DNA of 64,000 nt from Candidatus Gastranaerophilales bacterium (GCA_944325185.1 CALUZA010000018.1:1-64000); one strand, 5' to 3'; numbered from the stretch's first letter, positions 1 to 8,836 are shown. Notes: generated from the letters alone by a model not told the origin. Made by a program: numbers and translations.

Positions 1-175
1 AACATTCTGTTGTTATATCAGATACATTATTTCCACTTATTGTAACATTAGAACTTGATAATTTTTTTGATATTACAGGCATAAATGCTGCAACTATACA
101 AGATATTGTAATTAAACTAATCATTAACTCGATTAGGGAGAAAGCTAAGAATTTTTTGAAACATTTGGTATACAT
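1..175 (-). CDS. Type IV prepilin-like protein, N-terminal part (runs off window)
   Basis: The minus strand from the ATG at 175 reads through to the window edge without a stop (58 codons). It begins MYTKCFKKFLA followed by FSLIELMISLITISC, a prepilin peptidase signal: short basic leader, Ala at -1, Phe at +1, Glu at +5, then a hydrophobic helix. Such proteins are processed by PilD/PulO-type peptidase and assembled in type IV pilus or type II secretion pseudopilus fibres. The rest of the gene lies outside the window, so the subtype cannot be told. No clear ribosome binding site precedes the ATG. It diverges from the XRE regulator at 316 across a perfect palindrome, an arrangement repeated at 39665-40728. 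Confidence 0.8.
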   Translation of the reverse strand, partial: MYTKCFKKFLAFSLIELMISLITISCIVAAFMPVISKKLSSSNVTISGNNVSDITTEC

Positions 176-218
176 TAAAAATTTGCTTATTTTATAATCC
201 ATACTAGATATTATATGA

Positions 219-273
219 GGTTTACATAAAAAATCAACTAATTTTTTTTGGTTTACATTATGTAAACCAAAAA
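219..273. promoter_or_regulatory. Operator-like palindrome plus half-site between prepilin and XRE genes
   Basis: Positions 245-258 (TTTTTGGTTTACAT) and 260-273 form a perfect 14-bp inverted repeat around one central base at 259. A direct copy of the half-site GGTTTACAT lies at 219-227, 31 bp (about three helical turns) before the same word at 250-258. A one-mismatch copy, GGTATACAT, overlaps the prepilin start at 167-175. Lying between divergent genes beside an XRE repressor-type gene, this is most likely that regulator's binding site. It is not a terminator for either neighbour, since both are transcribed away from it. Confidence 0.65.
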
Positions 274-315
274 GGGAATGTTCTATTTTTATAAGTATGT
301 TACTTTTTGGATTAA

Positions 316-654
316 ATGCTAATGAAATTTAATGAAAATTTATATAAGTGCGCACTTGGAGAAAATATTAGAAGAATCAGAAAAAGAAATAACATGACAC
401 AGGATGTTTTTTCTGAAAAAATTGGGATTGAGCCTTCAAGTTTGAGTAATATTGAAAATGGTAAAAGTTTCCCTTCTGCGCTTACAATTATACAAATTCA
501 TCAAGAATTTAATATTAATGTTGAAGAAATTTTTGATATTGAATATTTAAAAAATATTAATTCTATTGAAGATGATATATATTCTGCTGTTAAAAAATTA
601 AATCCTGATAAAAAAAGAGTTTTATGGAAAATTATCAAATCTCTTGATTTATAG
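316..654 (+). CDS. XRE-family helix-turn-helix regulator
   Basis: This 112-residue DNA-binding protein has a Cro/C1-type HTH at about residues 14-70: GENIRRIRKRNNMTQ, then the recognition helix region IGIEPSSLSNIENGKSFPS. The C-terminal tail is short and helical with no recognisable sensor domain. The start could be Met1 or Met3; neither has a good ribosome binding site. It diverges from a prepilin-like gene, and a perfect palindrome lies just upstream, so autoregulation and control of the prepilin gene are likely. Its 3' end overlaps the convergent TIGR02757 gene by 20 nt. Confidence 0.85.
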   Translation: MLMKFNENLYKCALGENIRRIRKRNNMTQDVFSEKIGIEPSSLSNIENGKSFPSALTIIQIHQEFNINVEEIFDIEYLKNINSIEDDIYSAVKKLNPDKKRVLWKIIKSLDL

Positions 655-1372
655 TTTCATCTACTCCAAGCCCAAATAGTGCAAAGTCATATTTAATAGG
701 ATCTTTTTCGTCAAATTCTTTTAATTTTTCAGTTAATTCTATTGCAGCTTTATAATCATTCGATGTCCTTTTTAGGAGATTAAATTTTCTGGACAACCTT
801 GCAACATGGGTATCTAAAGGGATTACAAGTTCACTTTTTGAAATAAAGTTCCAAACTCCTAAATCGACTTCTCCATCTCTTACCATCCATCTTAAAAACA
901 TATTTATTCTTTTCATTGCAGATTTTTTTTCCGGTCTTGCAAACATAAAGCAAAATCCAGTGTTTTGCGGACAATTTGAATTATGATAAAAATAATCAAT
1001 AACTCTTTTGGTGCGATTATTTTTTTCATAAAATAACTCTTCTAAAGAGGATTTATCTTCAATATATAATTTGTTTAAAATACGCAAAAGCTCAACTAAA
1101 TCTTCACTTTTAATGAAACGGTAGATAAACTTTTCAAGATTAAATTTTTGATAATCCGAAATTAAATTGTAAGGGCAATCGGCAAAACTAAAAAGTTCAT
1201 TTAATTTTTTAATAAAAACATCTCGTCTGCCGAAAGCAAAAAGCGAAGATATAAAAGCCGCTATTTCAATATCTTGCTTGTTTTTATATCTGTGCGGAAA
1301 TTGTATCGGGTCATTTTTGATAAATTCTTTTGTTTCATATTTTTTAACTAAATCATCTAAGAATTTTTTCAT
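635..1372 (-). CDS. TIGR02757 family protein (DUF2400)
   Basis: This 245-residue protein matches the uncharacterised TIGR02757/DUF2400 family. Recognisable stretches are IAAFISSLFAFGRRD near the N-terminus, MFARPEKKSAMKRINMFLRW in the centre, and IPLDTHVARLSRKFNLLKR followed by a YDFALFGLGV tail. The family has a fold related to HhH-GPD DNA glycosylases, but no activity is established. It is the last gene of a five-gene minus-strand operon and overlaps tadA by 20 nt. The gene tail overlaps the convergent XRE gene. Length is near the family norm of about 250 residues. Confidence 0.85.
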   Translation of the reverse strand: MKKFLDDLVKKYETKEFIKNDPIQFPHRYKNKQDIEIAAFISSLFAFGRRDVFIKKLNELFSFADCPYNLISDYQKFNLEKFIYRFIKSEDLVELLRILNKLYIEDKSSLEELFYEKNNRTKRVIDYFYHNSNCPQNTGFCFMFARPEKKSAMKRINMFLRWMVRDGEVDLGVWNFISKSELVIPLDTHVARLSRKFNLLKRTSNDYKAAIELTEKLKEFDEKDPIKYDFALFGLGVDETINQEI

Positions 1373-1826
1373 TTTGTTGCCTCATATTTTTGAAATAATT
1401 TTTGATTAAATTATTTCCTTCATCTTCCATAAGACCGCCTTTTACGTTAATTTTATAATCAGAAAAGCTGTTTATATTAAAGGCGCCGCTAAATGCGCCA
1501 TATTTATAATCATAGGATGCAAAATATAAATTTTTTATTCTGGAGCTTATGATAGCCCAAGCACACATTGGACAAGGCTCAAGTGTAACATACATATCGC
1601 AATTATTGAGCCGCCAATTTTTTAATTTTTTGTTAGCTTCAATAATAGATAATATTTCAGCATGATATACGGCAATATTTTCTTTTTCTTTTTTGTTTGT
1701 CTCAATAGATATTATTTTTTTATCTTGCACAATTATTGCGCACACAGGTATATCTAAATCAACTTTTGAAGCCGTTTTAAGAGCTAAATTCATAAATTCA
1801 GGATTATAGTCATTTAACATAGTCAT
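1353..1826 (-). CDS. tadA: tRNA(Arg) adenosine-34 deaminase TadA (nucleoside deaminase)
   Basis: This is a zinc cytidine/deoxycytidylate-deaminase fold enzyme of 157 residues. The HAE motif (YHAEILSIIEA) supplies the zinc His and the proton-shuttling Glu, and LEPCPMCAWAI supplies the two Cys ligands. The C-terminal KYGAFSGAFNI and GGLMEDEGNNLIKNYF match the TadA pattern rather than guanine deaminase. The expected role is A-to-I editing of the wobble base of tRNA-Arg(ACG). The family normally reads TAHAE, but here it is AVYHAE. It overlaps the upstream kinase gene by 17 nt and the downstream TIGR02757 gene by 20 nt, so the three are probably translationally coupled. Confidence 0.85.
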   Translation of the reverse strand: MTMLNDYNPEFMNLALKTASKVDLDIPVCAIIVQDKKIISIETNKKEKENIAVYHAEILSIIEANKKLKNWRLNNCDMYVTLEPCPMCAWAIISSRIKNLYFASYDYKYGAFSGAFNINSFSDYKINVKGGLMEDEGNNLIKNYFKNMRQQNEKILR

Positions 1827-3453
1827 TAAATTTTAAAGTCATTATAAATTCTTCATCGCATTCAAGGGAAATATCTATTTTCATAGCTTCAGCCAAACCT
1901 TTAACTATATATAAACCAAGCCCTGTGCCTCTTGTTGTTCTTGTTAGCTTGGAATCAGCTCGGATAAATTTTTCAAATAATTTTTCTTTAATGTCATCAG
2001 ATATTTTATCGCATTTATTTTTTATTTTTAAAACGGGTACGTCGTCAATATTATTTGCCTCAATTTCAATTGGAGCGTTGTCTTTATTGTATTTAATTGC
2101 ATTATCAAGAAGATTTATTATGATTTGTTCAAGCCTGTAATCATCCGCCCATACATTTTTTATATCGTCTGCTATATTCGAATTAAATTTAACTTCATTT
2201 GAACTTAAATATTCTATAGCACGATTAATTGAATCAGATAAGTCTATTTCTTGAATATTAAATTTTAGACTATAGCTTTCAAGTTCCGGTATTACAAGTA
2301 AATCTTCAACCATATTAGATAGCCTTTGAGCCTGCTGTTTTATAATTTGCAAGGACTTGAGTTTTGTCTCATCGTCAAGTACAATATCTTGTCTTAATAG
2401 CCTTGAAGTATAACCTATAATGCTGGTTAAAGGTGTTCTGAATTCATGACTTGTTGCATTTACTAAATTTTCTCTAAAGTCGTTTAGTCTTTCAAGTTCT
2501 TTATTTTTTTCCCTTAAATCTTTATAAGATACATTAATTTTATTTGCCATATAGTTAAATTCTTTTGCAAGAAAAACAATTTCATGAGGAGTAAAAGCTC
2601 TTTTTATAAGGTGAATTTTTTTATCATAGTTACCTTTTGAAATAGCGGTTATACCTTTAAATAGTTGTCTTATGTTGATATATAAATAATATGTATATAG
2701 CCCTACGATAAATATAATTGAAAATGCGGCTATACAAAGGGAAAGAATGATTCTATATCTTGCTTTTGTAATTGTTTTTGCGGTAACTTTTTTTGTGGTA
2801 TCCACAACTACTAACCACTGAGGATTTTTTAATTTATAATATGCTTTTGGAGTATTTTTCTTTTTGCCAAAAAGACCTTTTTTAGAATCTTCTTTTAAAA
2901 TTAAATCTGAAACAACTTCTTTATCAGGAGTGTTTGTATCGTTTGTTACAACTAATTTTTTTGTTTGGTAGTCGAAAATATATACGTTTCTTCCTTCTAT
3001 ATTTTCTTTACCCAGTAATTTATCGATAATATTAATATTTATTTGAGCTGAAAGATAATAATTATTGTCAATATCAATAGGCGAAACAAGGGTCAATCTT
3101 CCGTTTGATACATTGTATTTTTCTTTTGGAATTTTGTTTTTTTCGATTATATCTAAATCTTTAAATAGTTTTGTTTTTGTTTCAATTTCATCAAAATATT
3201 GGACTTTCGCCATAGTATTTTGTATGTAATTAAAACCTCCTGCCATTTGATCAAGCTGTCCTTGGGATAAATTTACATAATTTTCTACAGCTTCACCTAC
3301 AAATTGCGCAATTAGTGATGTATTATTTGCAAGCTCATTTCTAACGCTCTGTTGAGATATGTTTGAAATAATAATGCCTATTGTAATAAAAGGTATTAAA
3401 ACTGCAACAACAAGAACTATTATAATTTGTTCAATTATTTTTAAGCGTTTCAT
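1810..3453 (-). CDS. Membrane sensor histidine kinase
   Basis: This is a 547-residue two-component sensor. Order: TM1 (about 8-30), an extracytoplasmic Cache-like region (31-230), TM2 (233-257), HAMP (258-310), HisKA with phospho-accepting His336 in NATSHEFRTPLTS, and an HATPase_c domain with N-box NLLDNAIKYN and glycine box RGTGLGLYIVKGLAE. It is paired with the response regulator immediately upstream (4-nt overlap, ATGA type), which is the likely phosphotransfer partner. The signal sensed cannot be told from sequence. All catalytic motifs are intact. Confidence 0.92.
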   Translation of the reverse strand: MKRLKIIEQIIIVLVVAVLIPFITIGIIISNISQQSVRNELANNTSLIAQFVGEAVENYVNLSQGQLDQMAGGFNYIQNTMAKVQYFDEIETKTKLFKDLDIIEKNKIPKEKYNVSNGRLTLVSPIDIDNNYYLSAQININIIDKLLGKENIEGRNVYIFDYQTKKLVVTNDTNTPDKEVVSDLILKEDSKKGLFGKKKNTPKAYYKLKNPQWLVVVDTTKKVTAKTITKARYRIILSLCIAAFSIIFIVGLYTYYLYINIRQLFKGITAISKGNYDKKIHLIKRAFTPHEIVFLAKEFNYMANKINVSYKDLREKNKELERLNDFRENLVNATSHEFRTPLTSIIGYTSRLLRQDIVLDDETKLKSLQIIKQQAQRLSNMVEDLLVIPELESYSLKFNIQEIDLSDSINRAIEYLSSNEVKFNSNIADDIKNVWADDYRLEQIIINLLDNAIKYNKDNAPIEIEANNIDDVPVLKIKNKCDKISDDIKEKLFEKFIRADSKLTRTTRGTGLGLYIVKGLAEAMKIDISLECDEEFIMTLKFNDYVK

Positions 3454-4169
3454 GCTTCTTCTAAATCTCCAAACGGTGTTAATTTGTATCCGACATTAAC
3501 AACGGTATGAAGATATTTTGGAGTTCTTGTATTTTCTTCAATTTTTTGTCTTAAACCGCCCACATGAACTCTTACCATTCTGACATCTTCATCTGAGCCA
3601 TATCCCCAAACTTCATCCAATAATGTTGCAAGTGTCACAGGTGTATTTATATGTTGCATCATGCAATATAAAATTTCAAATTCTGTTGGTGTTAATTTAA
3701 CTTTTTTATCTAAAATCATTGCTTCCAAGCTTTCGGGCAAAATTTCAATATCGCCCGCCCTTAAAACTTCTTTGTTGTTTTGTTTTTGTCCTGCTTCTCC
3801 TCGTCTTAATAAGGCTCTTATTCTAAGCAAAACTTCTTGGATTTCAAAAGGTTTTACAAGGTAATCATCCGCCCCGCAATCAAATCCCTCGGTTTTATCT
3901 TCAAGAGTGCCTTTGGCGGTAAGCATTAGTATAGGTAAATCAGGTTTTGCTATTCTGATATTTTTACATACATCATAGCCATTCATTTTTGGCATCATTA
4001 CATCTAGCAATATTAAATCATAGTTATTTTCAAGTGCTTTTTTTAGCCCCTCTTGTCCGTCTGAGGCTGTGTCTGCAATATAGCCACTGTGAGAAATATC
4101 AAAAGCAAGCAGTTCTCTAATTTGCTTGTCGTCGTCAACTATTAATAATCTTTTATTTGTTTTTTGCAT
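3450..4169 (-). CDS. OmpR/PhoB-family response regulator
   Basis: The receiver domain (residues 6-118) has the acidic pocket VDDD, phospho-acceptor Asp56 in LILLDVMMP, Thr84 and Lys106 (DDYLVKPFE). A winged-helix DNA-binding domain (about 140-235) contains LTPTEFEILYCMMQ and RMVRVHVGGLRQKIE, followed by LHTVVNVGYKL. At 239 residues it is a standard length, and the receiver resembles cyanobacterial RpaA/RpaB-type regulators. It sits one base after the nfeD stop and overlaps the kinase by 4 nt, so it should be phosphorylated by that kinase. Target genes are unknown. Confidence 0.92.
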   Translation of the reverse strand: MQKTNKRLLIVDDDKQIRELLAFDISHSGYIADTASDGQEGLKKALENNYDLILLDVMMPKMNGYDVCKNIRIAKPDLPILMLTAKGTLEDKTEGFDCGADDYLVKPFEIQEVLLRIRALLRRGEAGQKQNNKEVLRAGDIEILPESLEAMILDKKVKLTPTEFEILYCMMQHINTPVTLATLLDEVWGYGSDEDVRMVRVHVGGLRQKIEENTRTPKYLHTVVNVGYKLTPFGDLEEA

Positions 4170-4607
4170 TTATTTTACTACCTTAACATTCATTATCATA
4201 TTTTCTTTTGAAACTATTTCCACTTTGGAATTAGCTTTAATTTCCTTATCATCAACGCTTTTTGCTTGCCAAATATTGTTATTGAATTCGATTAATCCAA
4301 TGCCATCTATAGATAATGTTTTTCCTATATCTTTTTTTACAATAGCAGTTTTACCTATATATTCATTTAAGTTTTTTTCTTTTAATAAATCGCTTTGTTC
4401 TCTTTTTAATATGGTTTTCATTAAAAAATTTAAAACAATGGCAAATAAAACCAAACTTATAAATTGATAAAGATAATTTTGAGGAAATTTTGTTGCAACA
4501 ATTGAACTAAAGAGAAAAGCGCCTCCCAATACAAGCTTAAATAGGGCTTTTTTGTTTAAATCCCAAAGTAAAAAACCGATACCTGCTATTGCAAGAAACA
4601 TATACAT
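4170..4607 (-). CDS. NfeD-like membrane protein
   Basis: This 145-residue protein has two or three predicted membrane helices in the first 65 residues (FLAIAGIGFLLWDL and YQFISLVLFAIVLNFLM). A C-terminal OB-fold domain of NfeD type follows: NEYIGKTAIVKKDIG, GIGLIEFNNNIWQAKS, and IKANSKVEIVSKENMIMNV. NfeD proteins usually partner with stomatin/SPFH membrane proteins, but no SPFH gene is nearby. It is the first gene of the nfeD-RR-HK-tadA-TIGR02757 operon, which hints that the two-component system may report on membrane state. That functional link is inference. Confidence 0.8.
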   Translation of the reverse strand: MYMFLAIAGIGFLLWDLNKKALFKLVLGGAFLFSSIVATKFPQNYLYQFISLVLFAIVLNFLMKTILKREQSDLLKEKNLNEYIGKTAIVKKDIGKTLSIDGIGLIEFNNNIWQAKSVDDKEIKANSKVEIVSKENMIMNVKVVK

Positions 4608-4665
4608 TAAATACCCTACCTTATAATTAATTATAATTTTTTAAAAATTTACTGTCAAACAACTT

Positions 4666-5487
4666 TTATTTTCTTTTTTTGTTATTTGCAGTGCCTTTTT
4701 TAACAAAATCGACTACAACAATTTCAGGTTTACAATTAAGTCTAACGGGTAATATGCTTGTTCCTAAGCCTTTTGTGATAATCATTTTATTGTGGGTATT
4801 CATTATTAAACCGCTTGCAAATTGTGAACCAAATTTTGATGGAACGAATAATGGCGGCGTAAAAGGAAGTACAAATTGCCCGCCATGAGTATGACCGGCT
4901 AAAATTAAAGATACTTCATCCATAATGTCATAGTATACATCCGGATTATGAGTAATTACTATTCGTGGTGTTCTGGTTCTTGAAAAAGCTCTTTCTACAT
5001 TTGGCTGACGGGTGGTTAAATCTTCAAGTCCTATTATATCTAAATATCTTCTTTTAACTATTGTTCGTATTGCGGAATTTGCAAGTACATTTATTCCGTT
5101 TTGTTTCAGGATTGATGTTATTTCTTTTCCGTTTGACCACCAATCGTGGTTGCCTAATACTGTATATATTGGCGCATTAATAAGATTTAATTTTTGGGCT
5201 GCAATATTCATATCCATTGTGTTTTTGTTGTTATGACCGTTTGCAAAATCGCCGCCCATTAAGACAATATCAGGTTGCTGTTTGTTCGTGAGCATTACAA
5301 TCTTATCAAGCCTTTTGTAGTCATGTTTTTTTAGGTGAAAATCGCTTAAAAAAACAATCCTGACTCCTTGCAAAAGATTATCTTCTATTTCATACTTGTT
5401 TACTTCAAGAGAATTAGGCTCTACAAACAAGGAACGAAACAACACATATAAAATAAGTGCTATTAATACCATCATTTGTTTAGTCAT
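4666..5487 (-). CDS. Calcineurin-like metallophosphoesterase (YaeI type)
   Basis: This 273-residue protein has an N-terminal membrane anchor (MMVLIALILYVLFRSLF). Dinuclear metal motifs follow: SDFHLKK (D-x-H), MGGDFANG (GD), LGNHDWW (GNHD), ITHNPD (H) and LAGHTHGGQF (GHTHGGQ). The family includes UDP-2,3-diacylglucosamine hydrolase-like and cell-envelope phosphoesterases; the YaeI-like GNHDWW signature fits best. The substrate is unknown. Upstream, an extended -10 (TG-T-TAAAAT) sits only 6 nt before the ATG, so the mRNA may be leaderless. The tail KKGTANNKKRK is basic. Confidence 0.88.
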   Translation of the reverse strand: MTKQMMVLIALILYVLFRSLFVEPNSLEVNKYEIEDNLLQGVRIVFLSDFHLKKHDYKRLDKIVMLTNKQQPDIVLMGGDFANGHNNKNTMDMNIAAQKLNLINAPIYTVLGNHDWWSNGKEITSILKQNGINVLANSAIRTIVKRRYLDIIGLEDLTTRQPNVERAFSRTRTPRIVITHNPDVYYDIMDEVSLILAGHTHGGQFVLPFTPPLFVPSKFGSQFASGLIMNTHNKMIITKGLGTSILPVRLNCKPEIVVVDFVKKGTANNKKRK

Positions 5488-5563
5488 AAAACAATTTTAA
5501 CACTTATGCAAAATAAAATACATATATGATTTAAAAATCAATAATATTACGTATAATCAATTT

Positions 5564-6811
5564 ATGATAAATGCTGAAATTGGAAAAAATATATTTTTTG
5601 AATATAGAATGGATGAGAAAAATCCAAAATGGGAACAAGCCATAACAAGGCTTTCACCCTTATCTCATAAACCATTTGATATACGTTCGCCTTTTGATAG
5701 AGATAATACGAGAATTTTACACTCGAGCGCATATAGAAGATTAAAGCATAAAACTCAAGTGTTTTTTGCAACAAATAATGATCATGTGTGTACAAGAATT
5801 GAACATGTAAATCATGTTGCAAGCATATCAAAAACAATTTCTAAGGCTTTAGGTCTTAATGATTCTTTGGTTGAAGCCATTGCTCTTGGACATGATTTAG
5901 GACACAGCCCATTTGGTCATCATGGCGAAAGAATTATTGAAAAAATAATGGATAGGGAAGGTTTTCAAAAGAAATTCTGGCATGAGAAAAATTCTTTAAG
6001 ATTTATAGATGTAATTGAAACTTTGCCAAACTATGAAGGTTTTAAAGAAAATTTAAATTTAACTTATGCGGTAAGAGACGGCATTGTATGTCATTGTGGC
6101 GAAGTTAATGAAAATAATATTAAACCCAGAGATGATTTTTTTGATTTAAATTTAATTATAAAAGGTAAACACATGCCTTATACATACGAAGGATGTGTGG
6201 TTAAAATTGCCGATAAAATCGCATACTTGGGTCGTGATATAGAAGATGCCTATACGTATCGATTTTTCGATAAAGAAGACATTCTTGCTTTAAAACAGAT
6301 GGGGCAGGATGTAATGAAAAAAAAGGTAAAATTTAAAGATATAAATACATCTGCATTAATTCATGAATTTATTACAAATTTGTGTTTAAATTCGTCGCCT
6401 GAAAATGGGCTTATGTTCTCAGATGAACATTATAATATGATGAATAAAATTAAAAAATTTAATTATAAAAAAATATACTCAAATAAACGCTTTGAACCTT
6501 TTATGAAGTATGCAACACTTGTAATAAATACTATATACGACTTTTTGATGTATCATTATGATGGTTACAATACAATAAAAAGGCTTTCCAAATATACAAA
6601 ATTTTATCCGACATCAACGCTCGATTTTTCCGATTGGTTGATTAAATATTCAAATATTGACGAAAAAACTCATAAGTTAAGAAAATATAGAAATAAAATT
6701 ATATATGATATTGAAAATTTGATGGATTTTAAACAAGCAATTATAGACTATATTTCAGGCATGAGTGATAATTATGCAATTAAAATTCATAATGAATTAA
6801 TTGAATTTTAG
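5564..6811 (+). CDS. dgt: dGTP triphosphohydrolase-like HD protein
   Basis: This is a 415-residue HD-domain enzyme predicted to cleave dNTPs to deoxynucleoside and triphosphate. Supporting motifs are DNTRILHSSAYRRLKHKTQV near residue 47, then RIEHVNHVASISKTI and ALGHDLGHSPFGHHGE (HD metal site), and later VKIADKIAYLGRDIEDA. The size suits the type-2 (deoxyguanosinetriphosphate triphosphohydrolase-like) subgroup. The -10 TATAAT at 5552-5557 lies exactly 6 nt before the ATG with no Shine-Dalgarno, consistent with leaderless translation. It diverges from the metallophosphoesterase gene with 76 bp between starts. Confidence 0.9.
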   Translation: MINAEIGKNIFFEYRMDEKNPKWEQAITRLSPLSHKPFDIRSPFDRDNTRILHSSAYRRLKHKTQVFFATNNDHVCTRIEHVNHVASISKTISKALGLNDSLVEAIALGHDLGHSPFGHHGERIIEKIMDREGFQKKFWHEKNSLRFIDVIETLPNYEGFKENLNLTYAVRDGIVCHCGEVNENNIKPRDDFFDLNLIIKGKHMPYTYEGCVVKIADKIAYLGRDIEDAYTYRFFDKEDILALKQMGQDVMKKKVKFKDINTSALIHEFITNLCLNSSPENGLMFSDEHYNMMNKIKKFNYKKIYSNKRFEPFMKYATLVINTIYDFLMYHYDGYNTIKRLSKYTKFYPTSTLDFSDWLIKYSNIDEKTHKLRKYRNKIIYDIENLMDFKQAIIDYISGMSDNYAIKIHNELIEF

Positions 6812-6829
6812 TAAATTTTATTAATTTAT

Positions 6830-7447
6830 ATGTTTTACATAGGTATGAATTTATGTAGAATTTCTCGAATAAATTTTCAAAAAAAACTTATCGCAAAGGC
6901 AGGCTTATTAAAAGATAATAAACCTATGCCTTGCAGAATATATCTTTTAGAAAGAGGGACGGATAAAGATTATTTTAAAACTCAGGGACAAGTATGGAAA
7001 AAAGCAAAATATTTGGAGCCTGTTGAAAATTCTTTGCAATCAAGAAAAAATAATATTAACGATGTATACGAGTCATCGATTTATGCAATAGAGGATTTAA
7101 AGGGGAAGTGTCTTGGTTACTGTGAATATGATACAGATGATAAAGATAAAAATATTCTCATTACTCTTGAAGTTCATCCAAGGTATTCTGTGAAAAATGA
7201 AAAAAGAAAAATTAAATATATTGGTGAGACTTTGCTTGCATTTTTAGCAAAATTGACTGCAATAGAAAATAAGAGAAAATTATTAATTTTCTTACCCGTA
7301 AAAAGCGCTGAACAATTCTATGAGGAAAAATGTGGTTTTAAAAAACTAAAAGGAAGCGTTAATATGGAAATGGAAAGTAAAAATTTTGATGCATTAATAG
7401 CGCAAAATAAAACTCACACAAAACAAGCTATTGAAATACTTGCTTGA
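6830..7447 (+). CDS. GNAT-like acetyltransferase, uncertain
   Basis: This 205-residue protein follows dgt by 18 bp and probably shares its transcript. The region 85-190 looks GNAT-like: YAIEDLKGKCLGYCEYD (beta strands), ILITLEVHPRYS (beta4 with a Val-His-Pro start), IGETLLAFLAKLTAIEN (acceptor helix), and SAEQFYEEKCGFKKLKGSVN, the typical closing FYxxxGF motif. The acyl-CoA loop is not the canonical Q/RxxGxG/A; instead KYIGETL is seen, so activity is unsure. The N-terminal 60 residues are basic and unassigned. A start at Met6 (6845) is possible. Substrate unknown. Confidence 0.55.
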   Translation: MFYIGMNLCRISRINFQKKLIAKAGLLKDNKPMPCRIYLLERGTDKDYFKTQGQVWKKAKYLEPVENSLQSRKNNINDVYESSIYAIEDLKGKCLGYCEYDTDDKDKNILITLEVHPRYSVKNEKRKIKYIGETLLAFLAKLTAIENKRKLLIFLPVKSAEQFYEEKCGFKKLKGSVNMEMESKNFDALIAQNKTHTKQAIEILA

Positions 7448-7449
7448 AA

Positions 7450-8808
7450 TTATAGTTCTTTTAAAGCTTCTTTTGTGCACTCAACTGCAACATCTACAAC
7501 AAAATCCATATCTTGTTTTTCGATAATTAAAGGCGGGTTAAAATATATTACATCTCCCAAAGGTCTTAATAGAACTCCTTTTTTTAAAGCTTTTTTATAT
7601 ATTTGATAGCCAAGTCTTAAATTAGGTGAAAAAGCCTCTTTTGTATCTTTATTTTTTACAAGCTCTATTGCGTTTATAAGCCCTATCGAGCGAACTTCGC
7701 CCACATTATCAATATTTAGAAATTTTTCCTTTATAAGATTGTTAAAATAAGGACGCATTTTATTTATATGTTCTTGAATTTCACCTTTATCCAATATGTC
7801 CAAAACTGCAAGCGCACAACTTGCTCCCAGAGGGTTTCCGGAATATGTATGAGAGTGCATAAATGCTTTGCCTTTAAGATAATCATCATAAAATGCATTA
7901 TATATTTTATCTGTCGTAACAACTGCCGCCATTGGCATATATCCCCCTGTTAGACCTTTTGAAAGACACATTATATCGGGAGATATATCTGCATGATTTA
8001 CCGCAAACATTTTGCCTGTTCTATAAAATCCTGTTGCGATTTCATCTGCAATTAAATGTACATCATATTTATTGCAGATTTCCCTTAATTTTTTTAAATA
8101 TAAAGGCGGATAAACCCTCATTCCGCAAGAACCTTGTAATAATGGTTCAACAAGAATTGCGGCAGTTTGAGTGCCATATTTTTCAAATTGTAATTCTGCA
8201 TCTTTAAAACATTCGCAGGAGCAATTTTCACGATTTTTATTGAAAGGGCATCTGAAACAATCAGGAGCCTGAACTCTAATTACATCCATTAAAATAGGCT
8301 TGTAAATTTTAGTATATAAATCACAAGCACCAACAGATAAGGCTGCTATTGTTTCGCCGTGGTATGCGTCTGTCAAAGCCATAAATCTTGTTTTTTCGGG
8401 CTTTCCTGTTTGTTGAAAATATTGAAAACTCATCTTCATAGCCATTTCAATAGCTGATGAACCGTTGTCGGAAAAATTAAATTTTTTTAATCCGTTAGGT
8501 AAAAGCTTGGCTAGTCTCATGCAAAGGCTGATTATACCTTTGTGTGAAAAATTGGCAAAAATAACATGTTCCAATTTGTCTGCTTGTTTTTTTAAAGAGG
8601 CTGAAATTTCAGGATTGCAATGACCCAAAAGATTGCACCACCAGGAACTTACAACGTCTTTATAGCATTTGCCGTTTATGTCGTATAAATTTATACCCTC
8701 TCCTCTTTCAATTACAATAGGAGGTAATTGTTCGTAATCTTTCATTTGAGAGCATGGGTGCCAAATGTAGTTTAAATCTTCTTTTTGCCAATCTATGTTA
8801 TTTTCCAT
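7450..8808 (-). CDS. bioA: Adenosylmethionine-8-amino-7-oxononanoate aminotransferase
   Basis: BioA makes 7,8-diaminopelargonate from KAPA with SAM as amino donor, the penultimate part of biotin synthesis. This 452-residue class-III aminotransferase shows WHPCSQMKDYE, the BioA-specific VVSSWWCNLLGHCNP, PLP-phosphate site GSSAIEMAMKM, AYHGETIAALSVG, DEIATGFYRTGKM and the PLP-Lys motif CLSKGLTGGYMP. A Cys-rich insert (CFRCPFNKNRENCSCEC) occurs as in several anaerobe BioA proteins. No other bio gene is in the window. An extended -10 (TG-C-TAAAAT, 8815-8823) lies 6 nt before the ATG, suggesting leaderless transcription. Only 2 bp separate its end from the convergent GNAT-like gene. Confidence 0.93.
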   Translation of the reverse strand: MENNIDWQKEDLNYIWHPCSQMKDYEQLPPIVIERGEGINLYDINGKCYKDVVSSWWCNLLGHCNPEISASLKKQADKLEHVIFANFSHKGIISLCMRLAKLLPNGLKKFNFSDNGSSAIEMAMKMSFQYFQQTGKPEKTRFMALTDAYHGETIAALSVGACDLYTKIYKPILMDVIRVQAPDCFRCPFNKNRENCSCECFKDAELQFEKYGTQTAAILVEPLLQGSCGMRVYPPLYLKKLREICNKYDVHLIADEIATGFYRTGKMFAVNHADISPDIMCLSKGLTGGYMPMAAVVTTDKIYNAFYDDYLKGKAFMHSHTYSGNPLGASCALAVLDILDKGEIQEHINKMRPYFNNLIKEKFLNIDNVGEVRSIGLINAIELVKNKDTKEAFSPNLRLGYQIYKKALKKGVLLRPLGDVIYFNPPLIIEKQDMDFVVDVAVECTKEALKEL

Positions 8809-8836
8809 AACATTATTTTAGCACTTTAAAATTTTT

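Noticed and set aside
346-357. Palindrome AAGTGCGCACTT within the first XRE gene
   Set aside because: It is a 12-bp match inside coding sequence (Lys-Cys-Ala-Leu) with no relation to the operator half-sites; chance is enough to explain it.
8190-8270. Cys-rich insert in BioA as an iron-sulphur site or a different enzyme
   Set aside because: All BioA-specific motifs are present, and similar Cys-rich inserts occur in other anaerobe BioA proteins; it does not change the assignment.
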